Below are positions 36,351 through 44,487 of a stretch of DNA of 53,674 nt, one piece after another. Source of the stretch: JAICYJ01 sp045806525 (GTDB lineage: Bacteria; Actinomycetota; Thermoleophilia; Gaiellales; JAICJC01); contig JBJMJD010000012.1 in assembly GCA_045806525.1 (NCBI GenBank), forward strand, positions 1-53,674, read 5' to 3'. Below the pieces are notes generated by a model, which worked only from the letters and a program-made list of their open reading frames with translations, had not been told where the DNA came from and searched no databases. Every line of letters begins with the position of its first letter. Position 1 is the first letter of the stretch. Made by a program: the position numbers and the translations under genes.

Positions 36351-37032
36351 CCGTCCGTACACCCTGCTCAGCTGCAGCGTGTCGATCGACGGCTACATCG
36401 GCAGCCCGGTCTCTCGGCTGCTGCTGTCCAATGACGCGGACTTCGACCGGGTCGACGCCGTCCGGGCCTCCTGCGACGCGATCCTGGTCGGGGCGACCAC
36501 CGTGCGGCTCGACAACCCGCGGCTGCTGGTGCGCTCGCAGGCCCGCCGAGACGAGCGGACAGCCCGCGGGCTGACGCCGTCGCCGATGAAGGTGACCGTG
36601 ACCCGGCGCGCAGAGCTGGACGCCGGCGCCGCCTTCTTCACCACCGGCGAGGCCGAGAAGCTCGTCTATTGCGCCAGCCCGCGCGTGACAGATGCCCGGG
36701 CACGGCTGGAACCGCGCGCGACCGTCGTCGACGGCGGCAACACGGTGGAGATGCGCAAGCTCTCGAGCGACCTCGCGGCGCGCGGTGTGGAGCGGCTGAT
36801 GGTCGAGGGCGGCGGCAACGTGCACACGCAGTTTCTGACCGATGACCTGGTCGACGAGCTGCAGCTGGTCATCGCCCCGATGTTCGTGGGCGACTCACAC
36901 GCTCCCAGATTCGTGCGCGACGGCCACTTCCCCTGGAACCCCGGCCAGCGGGCGAAGCTCGCCGGCGTCCGCCAGATCGGCGACGTTGTCCTGCTGCGCT
37001 ACGCCCTCTCGCCGCGGTTCCGGGACGACTGA
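36343..37032 (+). CDS. RibD C-terminal-domain reductase (dihydrofolate-reductase-like)
   Basis: 229 residues. SIDGYIGSPVSRLLLSND, DAILVGATTVRLDNPRL and LMVEGGGNVHTQFL are the signature of the RibD reductase domain, which reduces the ribosyl chain of a diaminopyrimidine with NADPH. The deaminase domain of bifunctional RibD is absent. Next to a PTPS-like protein it suggests that the pathway starts from a GTP-derived pyrimidine or pterin. No GTP cyclohydrolase lies in the window. The last 138 bp run antisense to the convergent acyltransferase 3' end. Last gene of the operon. Confidence 0.9.
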   Translation: MSDRPYTLLSCSVSIDGYIGSPVSRLLLSNDADFDRVDAVRASCDAILVGATTVRLDNPRLLVRSQARRDERTARGLTPSPMKVTVTRRAELDAGAAFFTTGEAEKLVYCASPRVTDARARLEPRATVVDGGNTVEMRKLSSDLAARGVERLMVEGGGNVHTQFLTDDLVDELQLVIAPMFVGDSHAPRFVRDGHFPWNPGQRAKLAGVRQIGDVVLLRYALSPRFRDD

Positions 37033-38223
37033 CCGATCAAGGCCCGCGCGCACCGACGCCCAGCTCCGGTGCCGGCGGAACGGCGTCTCGAAGACCGCGG
37101 CGAAGCCCCGCGCGAACACGATCGTCAGCGGCAGCACCACTGCGAGCGTGACGAGGAACGCCGGAGCGCCCTGACGGACGCGCCCGGCCACGACCAGCTC
37201 GTACACGACGACCACGATCGGGCCGTGCGTCAGATACAGGCTGTAGGACGACAGCCCCAGGCTGCGCATCGGTCGCGCGTCGAGCAGGCGCAGCAGCGCG
37301 GCCGGGTGGCCGGTTGCAAGGCCGGCCAGCAGGCACCCGACGGCCGGTCCCAGGGTGAGATCGACCCAGAACAGGTGGTCGAGCGTCCACACCGAGCCCT
37401 GCCACCAGATCGTTGCGAGCACGGGGGCTGCCGCGGCCAGCCCGAGCCACGCCCAGGGCCACGACCTGTGAGCCCCGCTCGCGCCGACGATGCCGGCCGC
37501 CAGGATGCCGACCGCGAACAGCGCGGCCAGGTCGGGCGCCGACTGGATCACGAACACGTCGAGGTGGGAGACGTGCGGTGCCACGATCCCCACCATCGCC
37601 ACGACCAGCGTCACCGCGGTGACCATGACGATCGCACCACGACGGCGGACCATCAGCAGCAGCAGCGGGAACAGGATGTACAGCTGGGCTTCGACGGCGA
37701 TCGACCAGAAGGCTCGGTTGGGGCTCGGTGCCGCCACCAGGTTCTGCACCAGCAGGCCGTTCACGATCACCGAGCTGGAGCCGGGCACACCCTGCCCCGG
37801 CGGCCTGACCAGCAGCCAGGCGACAGCCAGGCTGAAGACGAGGGCGGCCCAGTACGGCGGCAGGATGCGCCAGGCCCGCCGGCGGGCGAACCTGGACACC
37901 CCGTCCAGCCGCCAGCCGTGGCGGGCCGGCGACAGGGCCAGCGAGAAGCCGGACAGCACGATGAACACGACCACTGCGAACCGCCCGTAGATGAACCAGG
38001 CCGCCCAGAACGGCGCCTTGTCCACGGGGTAGCCCGGGAACGCCCGCAGGAACACGTGGTTCACCACCACGAACAGCGCGGCCAGGCCGCGGACGCCGTC
38101 CAGGCCCGCCAGCCGTCGCTGCGGGGCATCGGCAAGATCCGGCACCGCGGTGATGGCGGGCAGCCGCTCCGCGACCGCGGGCGCGGGGGCTGCGACGCCG
38201 GCGCTGGCGAGCGGGACGGTCAC
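36895..38223 (-). CDS. Acyltransferase 3 family membrane protein
   Basis: 442 residues from GTG 38223, which overlaps the upstream fusion gene stop as GTGA. RRLAGLDGVRGLAALFVVVN is the family start (R-x-L-D-G-x-R), followed by about ten transmembrane segments and FWSIAVEAQLYILFPLLLL, the conserved catalytic region. These enzymes O-acylate sugars, peptidoglycan or lipids from the cytoplasmic face. The normal end seems to be near FETPFRRHRSW; about 50 further residues (to HESGSV) are translated antisense to the RibD-like gene, suggesting loss of an earlier stop. Longer start 38340 rejected because it lies inside the upstream gene. Confidence 0.88.
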   Translation of the reverse strand: MTVPLASAGVAAPAPAVAERLPAITAVPDLADAPQRRLAGLDGVRGLAALFVVVNHVFLRAFPGYPVDKAPFWAAWFIYGRFAVVVFIVLSGFSLALSPARHGWRLDGVSRFARRRAWRILPPYWAALVFSLAVAWLLVRPPGQGVPGSSSVIVNGLLVQNLVAAPSPNRAFWSIAVEAQLYILFPLLLLMVRRRGAIVMVTAVTLVVAMVGIVAPHVSHLDVFVIQSAPDLAALFAVGILAAGIVGASGAHRSWPWAWLGLAAAAPVLATIWWQGSVWTLDHLFWVDLTLGPAVGCLLAGLATGHPAALLRLLDARPMRSLGLSSYSLYLTHGPIVVVVYELVVAGRVRQGAPAFLVTLAVVLPLTIVFARGFAAVFETPFRRHRSWASVRAGLDRSVVPEPRREGVAQQDNVADLADAGELRPLAGVPGEVAVAHESGSV

Positions 38224-40610
38224 GACGATCCCAGAGTCGCCGGCTTCGAGCCGAAGGCGCCCAGGAAGCGGTCGCGGAACGCGCTCATCGGCCAGACCGG
38301 CGCCTGCGGGCTGGGGCGCATGCCCGCGACCCAGCCCCACCCGCGGATCCGTCGAAGCACCGACGGGTCGTGAGCGATGATCGAGATCGGCACGTTGTGG
38401 CTGGCGTCAAGTCCGCTGACCGTCGTGGCCGGCTGGTGGTCGCCCAGCACGACCATCACCAGGTTCTTGCGCGCGTAGTGCTGTACGAACGAGAACAGGG
38501 TGCTCATCGTGTACTCGACCGAGTGTCCATACCCGGCCCAGGGGCCGTTGGTCTGGCCGCTCATGTCGACCGGTAGCTTGTAGAAGATCGAGCCGTCGCC
38601 GACGCGGTTCCACCCGATCAGCGGCGGCACCTGCGTCCACGGCTCATGGCTTGACACCAGATCGACCTCGGCGAACAGCGGCGGGCGGCCGGTCTTGCCC
38701 AGCTCGAGCCGCTGGAGGGCCAGGTACACGAACTGATCGGGCATCGAGGCGTAGGCGTAGGTGGGACCGTGGTATCCGACGTTCAGCCGGTTGTAGACCT
38801 TGTCGTAGTGGTAGAACGACGACCCCTCCGGCCAGTAGCGGTTGTCCGACGGCACGTCGGCCACGGTCCGCCACCCGGCCCGTTCGAAGGCGGTGCTGAG
38901 CGTCATCCGGTTGCTCGCCACCAGCTGGTCGTAGCGGGTTGGGCTGTCGATCCAGAGGCCCGTCTGCATCGTGGAGTGCGCCAGCCAGCTGATGCCGCCG
39001 AACGTCGATGAGGTCAGCCAGCCGCTGCGGGCCCCGAAGCCCACTGACTGCAGCTGCTTCGTGCCCGCGGCGAGCACGCTGTCGACCTTCGGGGAGAAGG
39101 AGGATCCCTGCACCGCGACCTGGCCGTAGCTCTCGACGAACACGAGCAACACGTCCTTGCCGCGCAGGCCGGCCAGCAGCCGGTCAGCCGGCACGTGGGC
39201 ATACGGGTCACGGCGGAGTGCCGCGGCGAAGCGCGCTCGATCGCGGATGTCGGCCTGCACCGTGCGCACCTCGGTGACCGCCAGGTCGGCCGCGCTGGTG
39301 GAGGCGATGTGAGCGCCGGAGACGAGCTGCGCACCCAGCGCCCAGAAGAGCAGCCAGACCATGCTGAGCGCCGTGACGGCCTGGAGCGACACCCGTCGGT
39401 GGCCGGAAACGACCCGGTTCAGGCGCAGCATCCCCAGCGTCGGCAGAACGAACGCGGCGACCAGCCCCAGCGCCGCCCCGGCCAGGATCACGTTCGCCCT
39501 GCCGCGGCCGACCGACTCGCGCAGCGTCTCGATGCCGATGTGGGTGTAGCTCCAATCGTCGCCGGGATTGAACGGCCGGTCGAAGGCCGTGAAGAAGCCG
39601 TAGTCGAGCACCTTCACGACGATCAGCAGGCCGACCGCCGGCCCCACCACCCAGGCCAGGAGGCGCCGGGCGGGGGCGGGCAGTATCAGGGCCAGGGCAA
39701 TCACGATCACCCCCTCGAGCGGGAGCCTCACGAACGCACGGGGTGTGAAGTGGCCGGGCTGGTCGGGCGCGACAAGCGCAACCCAAACGAGCAGGAAGGC
39801 GAGCATCGTCAGCAGGACGGAGATGGCCACCCGGACACGACCCCGCCCGGCCCCCCCGGCAGCTTCCGGCTCCGGCACCGCTGCCACGTGGAGGCCGGCG
39901 TCCGAGCGATGGCTCCACAGCCACCAGACGTCGCGGCCGAACGACCCGGCGAGCAGGGCCAGCGCCGCGGCGAGGCCGACCTGAGTGAGGGCGAGCGGAA
40001 GCAGGCCGGTCGCCGCGATCAAAAGGGCGACGCCCTGCGTCGCTGCGACCACCTTGCGCCAGTCGCGCCGGGGCAACGGCGCGCGCATCCACCCCACCAG
40101 CCACCCGGCGACCAGGAACGCATAGCGGGCCGCGCCGATCAGGAGCACCCACGCGCCGGCGGAGGGTGCGACGTACACGGCGAGCACGAGGATCAGGAAC
40201 GCGTCGACCTCGCCGTCCCATCGCGCGCCAAGAGTCGACTCCGTCCCGGTCCGCCGCGCGACGTATCCGTCGACGTAGTCGAGGACCAGCGCGACGGCCG
40301 CGAGCGCCACCAGGGGCGCCGCCCGCGCGGCTCCGCCGAGCGAATCCGCGGCCAGCGCCGCGACGCCGACGGCCAGGGTCGCCCGCACCAGCGTCACCCA
40401 TCCGGCCGGGCCGATCCGCTGCGAGCGGTTGTGGTGCAGGCTGTAGGCCAGCGCGGCGTCCATGGCCAGAGCGCAGGCGAACCCGACCAGCAACCCGGCG
40501 CCACCGAGGCCGACCGTCGCCGCGAGCGCCGCGAGCAGCAGCACCTGGGCGGCCAGCCCGATCACCGGGCCACCCTGGGCCGAGCGCAGCGTCCCTCGGT
40601 ACTCGAACAT
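38220..40610 (-). CDS. CDP-alcohol phosphatidyltransferase fused to an LtaS-like sulfatase-family domain
   Basis: 796 residues. Residues 1 to about 210 hold the CDP-OH-P motif, visible as DYVDGYVARRTG followed by LGARWDGEVDA, matching DG-x2-AR-x8-G-x3-D-x3-D. A further set of membrane segments leads to an extracytoplasmic alkaline-phosphatase-superfamily domain in the C-terminal half with VFVESYG (metal Glu), SSTFGGISW (probable Thr nucleophile) and VVLGDHQPA (metal Asp/His), as in lipoteichoic acid synthase. One half could make a phospholipid-type head group, the other transfer it. ATG 40610 is chosen; a TACCTT -10 is eight bases upstream. Start 41369 rejected (runs under the divergent gene). 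Confidence 0.87.
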   Translation of the reverse strand: MFEYRGTLRSAQGGPVIGLAAQVLLLAALAATVGLGGAGLLVGFACALAMDAALAYSLHHNRSQRIGPAGWVTLVRATLAVGVAALAADSLGGAARAAPLVALAAVALVLDYVDGYVARRTGTESTLGARWDGEVDAFLILVLAVYVAPSAGAWVLLIGAARYAFLVAGWLVGWMRAPLPRRDWRKVVAATQGVALLIAATGLLPLALTQVGLAAALALLAGSFGRDVWWLWSHRSDAGLHVAAVPEPEAAGGAGRGRVRVAISVLLTMLAFLLVWVALVAPDQPGHFTPRAFVRLPLEGVIVIALALILPAPARRLLAWVVGPAVGLLIVVKVLDYGFFTAFDRPFNPGDDWSYTHIGIETLRESVGRGRANVILAGAALGLVAAFVLPTLGMLRLNRVVSGHRRVSLQAVTALSMVWLLFWALGAQLVSGAHIASTSAADLAVTEVRTVQADIRDRARFAAALRRDPYAHVPADRLLAGLRGKDVLLVFVESYGQVAVQGSSFSPKVDSVLAAGTKQLQSVGFGARSGWLTSSTFGGISWLAHSTMQTGLWIDSPTRYDQLVASNRMTLSTAFERAGWRTVADVPSDNRYWPEGSSFYHYDKVYNRLNVGYHGPTYAYASMPDQFVYLALQRLELGKTGRPPLFAEVDLVSSHEPWTQVPPLIGWNRVGDGSIFYKLPVDMSGQTNGPWAGYGHSVEYTMSTLFSFVQHYARKNLVMVVLGDHQPATTVSGLDASHNVPISIIAHDPSVLRRIRGWGWVAGMRPSPQAPVWPMSAFRDRFLGAFGSKPATLGSS

Positions 40611-40618
40611 ACGGAAGG

Positions 40619-40628
40619 AAGGTACCGT
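40619..40628. promoter_or_regulatory. Overlapping divergent -10 elements (bidirectional promoter)
   Basis: Around GGTACC, the plus strand reads TACCGT (40623-40628) and the minus strand TACCTT (40624-40619). The minus element is eight bases before ATG 40610; the plus element is seven bases before the GTG of a 14-residue ORF at 40636. The hexamers share TA. Confidence 0.55.
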
Positions 40629-40635
40629 GGATGGG

Positions 40636-40680
40636 GTGAATCGGTTCTTTGGGACGGCCGGCCGTGGAGAGCTCTCGTGA
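40636..40680 (+). CDS. Putative 14-residue leader peptide
   Basis: GTG AAT CGG... reads VNRFFGTAGRGELS and ends in TGA at 40678-40680, overlapping the GTG start of the methyltransferase gene as GTGA. A TACCGT element lies seven bases before the first codon, so it may be the leaderless 5' end of the transcript. Coupled translation of a short leader with the enzyme is the simplest reading. It could also be chance within an untranslated leader that carries the GGAG site at 40665. Confidence 0.4.
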   Translation: MNRFFGTAGRGELS

Positions 40681-41462
40681 GACAGGACGAGCGCGCTCCG
40701 TTCGTCGAGGCCTTGCGGCGAGCGAGGCAGTCTGCCTACGCCCCGGGCGAGTACGTCGAGCAGGAGAGCTTCATGCGGGCCGGGGAGATCCGCACGCTGG
40801 CGGAGCGGGCCGGCATCGCGGAGGGAGTGACGGTGCTCGACCTGTGCTGCGGAGTCGCCGGGCCGGGGCGGTTCATCACGCGGGAGCTGGCCTGCGACTA
40901 CCTGGGAGTCGACGACAGCGCGAGCGCGATCGACATCGCACGTGGGCGCGCCGACGGTCTGCCCTGCCGCTTCCAGGCGGCGAAGGTCCCTCCGCTCCCC
41001 GGTGGCACCTTCGAGGTGGTGCTCCTGCTGGAGACGATGCTCGCCTTCCGCGACAAGCGGCCGCTGCTCGCGGGCGTCTCGGAAGCGCTCACATCCGGCG
41101 GGCGGTTCGCGTTCACGCTCGAGGAGGGCCGGCCGCTGACCGCCCCGGAGCGCGCACGCATGCCCGACGCCGACACCGTCTGGCTGATCCCGCTCGAGGA
41201 GATATGCACGCTGCTCGAGCGCGCCGGGCTGGTCGTTCGCTGGCAGCAGGACTGCAGCCGCTGCCACCGCGCCATGGCCGACTCGCTGATCGATGCGTTC
41301 ACGGCCGACGCGGCGGCCATCGCCGCGCAGATCGGCCGCCCGGCGCTGGACGACCTGATCGCCGGCCACCGGCTGTGGAGCGAGTGGCTGGTGTCGGGAC
41401 GCGTCCGCAAGTTCGCGGTCGTGGCGGAGACGTCATCCTCCGGGCTATCGGCCGGCGCGTAA
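40677..41462 (+). CDS. Class I SAM-dependent methyltransferase
   Basis: 261 residues from GTG 40677, which has GGAG eight bases upstream. The SAM motif is VLDLCCGVAGPGRFITREL with YLGVDDSASAIDIA and the post-motif FEVVLLLETMLAFRDK. The N-terminal YAPGEYVEQESFMRAGEI resembles small-molecule methyltransferases that act on sugars or amines. It is divergent from the CDP-OH-P/LtaS-like fusion, shares its promoter core with it, and is probably part of the same functional locus. It converges on the GAP-family gene with a 19-bp gap. Confidence 0.85.
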   Translation: MRQDERAPFVEALRRARQSAYAPGEYVEQESFMRAGEIRTLAERAGIAEGVTVLDLCCGVAGPGRFITRELACDYLGVDDSASAIDIARGRADGLPCRFQAAKVPPLPGGTFEVVLLLETMLAFRDKRPLLAGVSEALTSGGRFAFTLEEGRPLTAPERARMPDADTVWLIPLEEICTLLERAGLVVRWQQDCSRCHRAMADSLIDAFTADAAAIAAQIGRPALDDLIAGHRLWSEWLVSGRVRKFAVVAETSSSGLSAGA

Positions 41463-41481
41463 ACGCAGCTTGCGCCTCGGC

Positions 41482-42159
41482 TCATCGCGCCAGGCGTACA
41501 AGGCCGTCTACGAGCAGCGCGACCCCGATCCCCGTGGAGAGCCATACGCGCAGCCACAGCTCGTGCCCGGTCAGCCACGAGTGGCCGCGGGCAAGCAGCC
41601 CGGCGGCTCGCTCGCCGGCGACGATCGCGATGCCGACGGGGACCGAGACGGCGAGGGTCGCGACCGCGATGTAGACCGCGACCAGCGTCACATCCGCGAC
41701 GTCGCCAAGAGTGGCGTTGCTAATCGACGCCATGGCGAGGAACGTGAGCATCAGCCGCTTCGGTCCCCCGAAGCCGAGCAGTCCGGCCATCGAGAACGCC
41801 GCGGCCGGACGGACGTTCGCGAGTCCCGCCAGGATCGCACTCGCGCGGCTCGACTGTGAGGGCGGTCGCGGCGAGACGTGCCGCGCCCGCAGCCCGACCA
41901 CCACCAGCGCGGCACCGAGCACGAGCGTCAGAAGCTCTTCGAACGACTCGTGCGAGTCGAGACGATCGACGGCGGCCTGGCCGATGGCAAGACCGAGGCC
42001 GCAGGCGACCGTCGTTCCAACCAGGAACCCGCTCAGGAAGGCGACGCCGTTTCTCCGCGGGTGCCTGCTCCGCAGGACGACCAGCGTCGCCGTCAGCGCC
42101 AGCGGGCTGGCCGCCGCGGCGAGCCCGAAGAACAGCACGTGACCGCCGGCGTCGATCAC
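41482..42159 (-). CDS. GAP-family / LysE-like small polytopic membrane protein
   Basis: 225 residues and six predicted transmembrane segments: VLFFGLAAAASPLALTATLV, AFLSGFLVGTTVACGLGLA, LLTLVLGAALVVVGL, a mid-protein FGGPKRLMLTFLAMAS segment, LVAVYIAVATLAVSVPVG and a C-terminal GVALLVDGL. GLGFGGPKRLM resembles the GAP (Sap-like) family known from mycobacterial glycolipid export. Substrate here unknown, but nearness to a lipid-modifying locus is suggestive. GTG 42159 (VIDAGGHVLFFG) is the start; the 72 bp before the aquaporin gene hold no other feature. Confidence 0.75.
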   Translation of the reverse strand: MIDAGGHVLFFGLAAAASPLALTATLVVLRSRHPRRNGVAFLSGFLVGTTVACGLGLAIGQAAVDRLDSHESFEELLTLVLGAALVVVGLRARHVSPRPPSQSSRASAILAGLANVRPAAAFSMAGLLGFGGPKRLMLTFLAMASISNATLGDVADVTLVAVYIAVATLAVSVPVGIAIVAGERAAGLLARGHSWLTGHELWLRVWLSTGIGVALLVDGLVRLAR

Positions 42160-42232
42160 GTGCTGGCAGCCATGCCGCGCATTCTAGGGCGCGAGCGTGG
42201 ACCTGCTGAGGCGGGCGAGCCCGCGGTGATGA

Positions 42233-43060
42233 CTATGCCTTGTCGGGCCGATGGGCATCCGTGAAGAGATCGCCTTGCGCGGCGCCGGATCCTGCCAGTC
42301 CGCCGCCAGAGCCTCGTAGCGCGTACGCGGCGGCGACGGCCAGAGCAGCCCCCACCAGCGGGCCGGCGACGTACACCCAGTAGCTGGTGAAGTCTCCGCC
42401 GACCAGGTCCGGGCCGAACGTTCTGGCTGGGTTCATCGACGCACCCGAGATGGGGCTGCCCCACAGCCCGGCCAGGATGATGTACCCGCCGACACCGAGC
42501 GCGCCGAACACGCCCAGGTTCTGCGCCCCGGAGGCCGTCCCCAGGATCACGCTCACGAGGCCCAGCGTCAGCACCGCCTCCATCAGGAACGCGTCCGTGG
42601 ACGTGTATCCGGATGCGGGATAGTTCGAGCCGAAGACGGCCGAGGCGTTGATCACGCTCTGCGCGAACCATGCCGCGAGCGACGCGCCGATCAGCTGAGC
42701 GACGATGTAGCCGGGGACGCGCCGCCACGGGAAGTCGCCGCGAAGCGAGAAGGCGACGCTCACCGCCGGATTGAGATGGGCACCGGACACCTTGCCCATG
42801 AACAGGATGATTCCGAGCACCATCAACCCGGGCGCGGTGACGGCGGCGCTGCGACTGATCGTGTTGGGAAAGGCCTCGCCCATCACGCCCCCGCCACACG
42901 CAACCAGCACCAGGAAGAAGGTGCCGAGCAGCTCCGAGAACAACCGCCGCCACTCCTGAGACGGATCCTGGAAGTCGTCCAGCGGCCCGACCACGTCGCG
43001 CTGCCACATCGCCTCCAGCCGCGCGCTCGGCCGCCAGGGCGCTGCGGCACTCTGCTGCAT
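42233..43060 (-). CDS. MIP/aquaporin-family channel
   Basis: 275 residues with six membrane spans. Both half-helix boxes are intact: SGAHLNPAVSVAF and SGASMNPARTFGP. The C-terminal Asp after the second box region (FGPDLVGGDF) leans to aquaglyceroporin-like, but the filter residues were not fully assigned, so water versus glycerol stays open. About 45 soluble residues precede TM1, longer than in AqpZ. Start ATG 43060 has GGAGG eight bases upstream, and the larger reading frame extending to 43987 is rejected because that region encodes the YjbR-like and exonuclease genes. Confidence 0.93.
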   Translation of the reverse strand: MQQSAAAPWRPSARLEAMWQRDVVGPLDDFQDPSQEWRRLFSELLGTFFLVLVACGGGVMGEAFPNTISRSAAVTAPGLMVLGIILFMGKVSGAHLNPAVSVAFSLRGDFPWRRVPGYIVAQLIGASLAAWFAQSVINASAVFGSNYPASGYTSTDAFLMEAVLTLGLVSVILGTASGAQNLGVFGALGVGGYIILAGLWGSPISGASMNPARTFGPDLVGGDFTSYWVYVAGPLVGAALAVAAAYALRGSGGGLAGSGAAQGDLFTDAHRPDKA

Positions 43061-43173
43061 CTGTGGGTCCTCCGGCACCGGGCCTCCCGTGTTCGCTCGT
43101 CGAGATCCAGGAGGATCCCGGAAACCGACCCCCCGGCGCATCGTTCGAACGGGGTGAGATGCCGGACGCCGGC

Positions 43174-43515
43174 TCAGCGCACCACGTAGGGCTCCCAGAC
43201 GTACTTGGGGACGCACATGCTCCACGCATAGATGACCAGGTCGCGCATCTCGTCGAACTCGAGATTGGCCATGCGCGCTTCGGCCCACTGGAACCGCAGG
43301 TCGCTCTCGCCCGGCATCATGAACGTCTCCGGATCGCTGGCGACCAGGTACTCCCGCTCCTCCTTGGGGAAGCCGAAGCCGATCTCGCTCTCGTCCTTCG
43401 AGAACGCGACGTACACGATCTGCCCGACGCGGAACTTGATGCGCCCGCGCACAACCACCTCGTAGGAACGAGGCAAGTCGGCCAACACCGATCTCACGTC
43501 GTCGACGGTCACCAT
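43174..43515 (-). CDS. MmcQ/YjbR family protein
   Basis: 113 residues. VTVDDVRSVLADLPRSYEVV at the N-terminus, RIKFRVGQIVYVAFS and the C-terminal FDEMRDLVIYAWSMCVP match the small alpha/beta MmcQ/YjbR fold, sometimes described as DNA-binding; its actual role is unknown. ATG 43515 directly precedes a GTG; a TACGAT hexamer on the minus strand lies 17 bases upstream. It is divergent from the exonuclease gene, with 111 bp between starts. Confidence 0.78.
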   Translation of the reverse strand: MVTVDDVRSVLADLPRSYEVVVRGRIKFRVGQIVYVAFSKDESEIGFGFPKEEREYLVASDPETFMMPGESDLRFQWAEARMANLEFDEMRDLVIYAWSMCVPKYVWEPYVVR

Positions 43516-43614
43516 CGCAGATGCCCCGGGCCATCGTACCGGCGGTCAGGCAGCAGCGGGAGGGAACGGTGAGGTCGTCCGCGCGCCACGCCGTCGTCGG
43601 TGCCGCCTGCTGAG

Positions 43615-43620
43615 TAGGGT
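43615..43620 (+). promoter_or_regulatory. -10 element of leaderless exonuclease promoter
   Basis: TAGGGT, six bases (GTCGGC) before ATG 43627; no ribosome-binding site. Confidence 0.5.
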
Positions 43621-43626
43621 GTCGGC

Positions 43627-44487
43627 ATGCCCGACGCCCTCGACCGCCAGCCCGTGATCGTCCACCTGATCGACGGCACGTATGAGCTGTTCCGCCACTT
43701 CTACGGGAGCATGAGGGGACGGAAGCCGAAGGATCCGCAGTTCGCGGCCGTTCGCGGCGTGCTGGGGACGGTGCTGGGGATGCTCGAGGGCGACGCCACG
43801 CACATCGGCGTCGCCACCGACCACGTGATCGAGTCGTTTCGAAACGACCTGTGGCCGGGCTACAAGACCGGGGCGGGCGTCGATCCGGCGCTGAAGGCCC
43901 AGTTCGAGCCGCTGGAACGGGCGCTGGCGGCGCTCGGCGTCGCCGTCTGGCCGATGGTCGAGCTGGAGGCGGACGACGCGATGGCATCGGCCGTGCGCCT
44001 CGCGGCAGCGGATGCGAGCGTGCATAAGGTCTGCATCTGGACGCCGGACAAGGATCTCGCCCAGTGCGTGTCGGGGGAGCGGGTCGTCCAGGTCGATCGC
44101 CGAAGCGGCATGATCCGCGACGCCGCGGGCGTCGTCGAGAAGTTCGGCGTCTCGCCCGGGCACATCCCGGACTACCTGGCGCTGGTCGGCGATTCGGCCG
44201 ACGGCTATCCCGGCATCAAGGGCATCGGGGCGGTGACCGCGGCCGGGCTGATCCGAAGCCACGGCGCGATCGAGCAGTTTCCCGACAACATCCTGGGCGA
44301 CCGCCGTGAGCTGGCCCTGCTGTTCAAGACGATCGCCACCCTGCGCACCGACGCGCCCCTGTTCGGCGACGTCGACGAGCTGCGCTGGGACGGCCCGGGG
44401 GACGCGTTCGGTTCGCTGCCGGCCGGCATCGTGGGCGACGCCCTGTCCGGCCGGGTGGCGGCGCTCGTCAGCCGAGCTTCGCGGTGA
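43627..44487 (+). CDS. 5'-3' exonuclease, FEN/PIN-H3TH type
   Basis: 286 residues of the 5'-nuclease domain without polymerase. Acidic metal-binding residues are in VHLIDGTYE, VELEADDAMAS, WTPDKDLAQ and LVGDSADGYPG, and the helix-3-turn-helix is GIKGIGAVTAAGLI. FRNDLWPGYKTG is the arch/Lys-Arg region binding the 5' flap. It resembles the small stand-alone flap endonucleases of actinobacteria that support Okazaki fragment or repair processing. Start ATG 43627 is leaderless. Its end overlaps the OsmC gene tail-to-tail by 20 bp. Confidence 0.93.
   Translation: MPDALDRQPVIVHLIDGTYELFRHFYGSMRGRKPKDPQFAAVRGVLGTVLGMLEGDATHIGVATDHVIESFRNDLWPGYKTGAGVDPALKAQFEPLERALAALGVAVWPMVELEADDAMASAVRLAAADASVHKVCIWTPDKDLAQCVSGERVVQVDRRSGMIRDAAGVVEKFGVSPGHIPDYLALVGDSADGYPGIKGIGAVTAAGLIRSHGAIEQFPDNILGDRRELALLFKTIATLRTDAPLFGDVDELRWDGPGDAFGSLPAGIVGDALSGRVAALVSRASR

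Noticed and set aside
42233..43987. 584-residue reading extending the aquaporin upstream
   Set aside because: The extra part overlaps the YjbR-like and exonuclease genes and lacks similarity; GGAGG marks ATG 43060.
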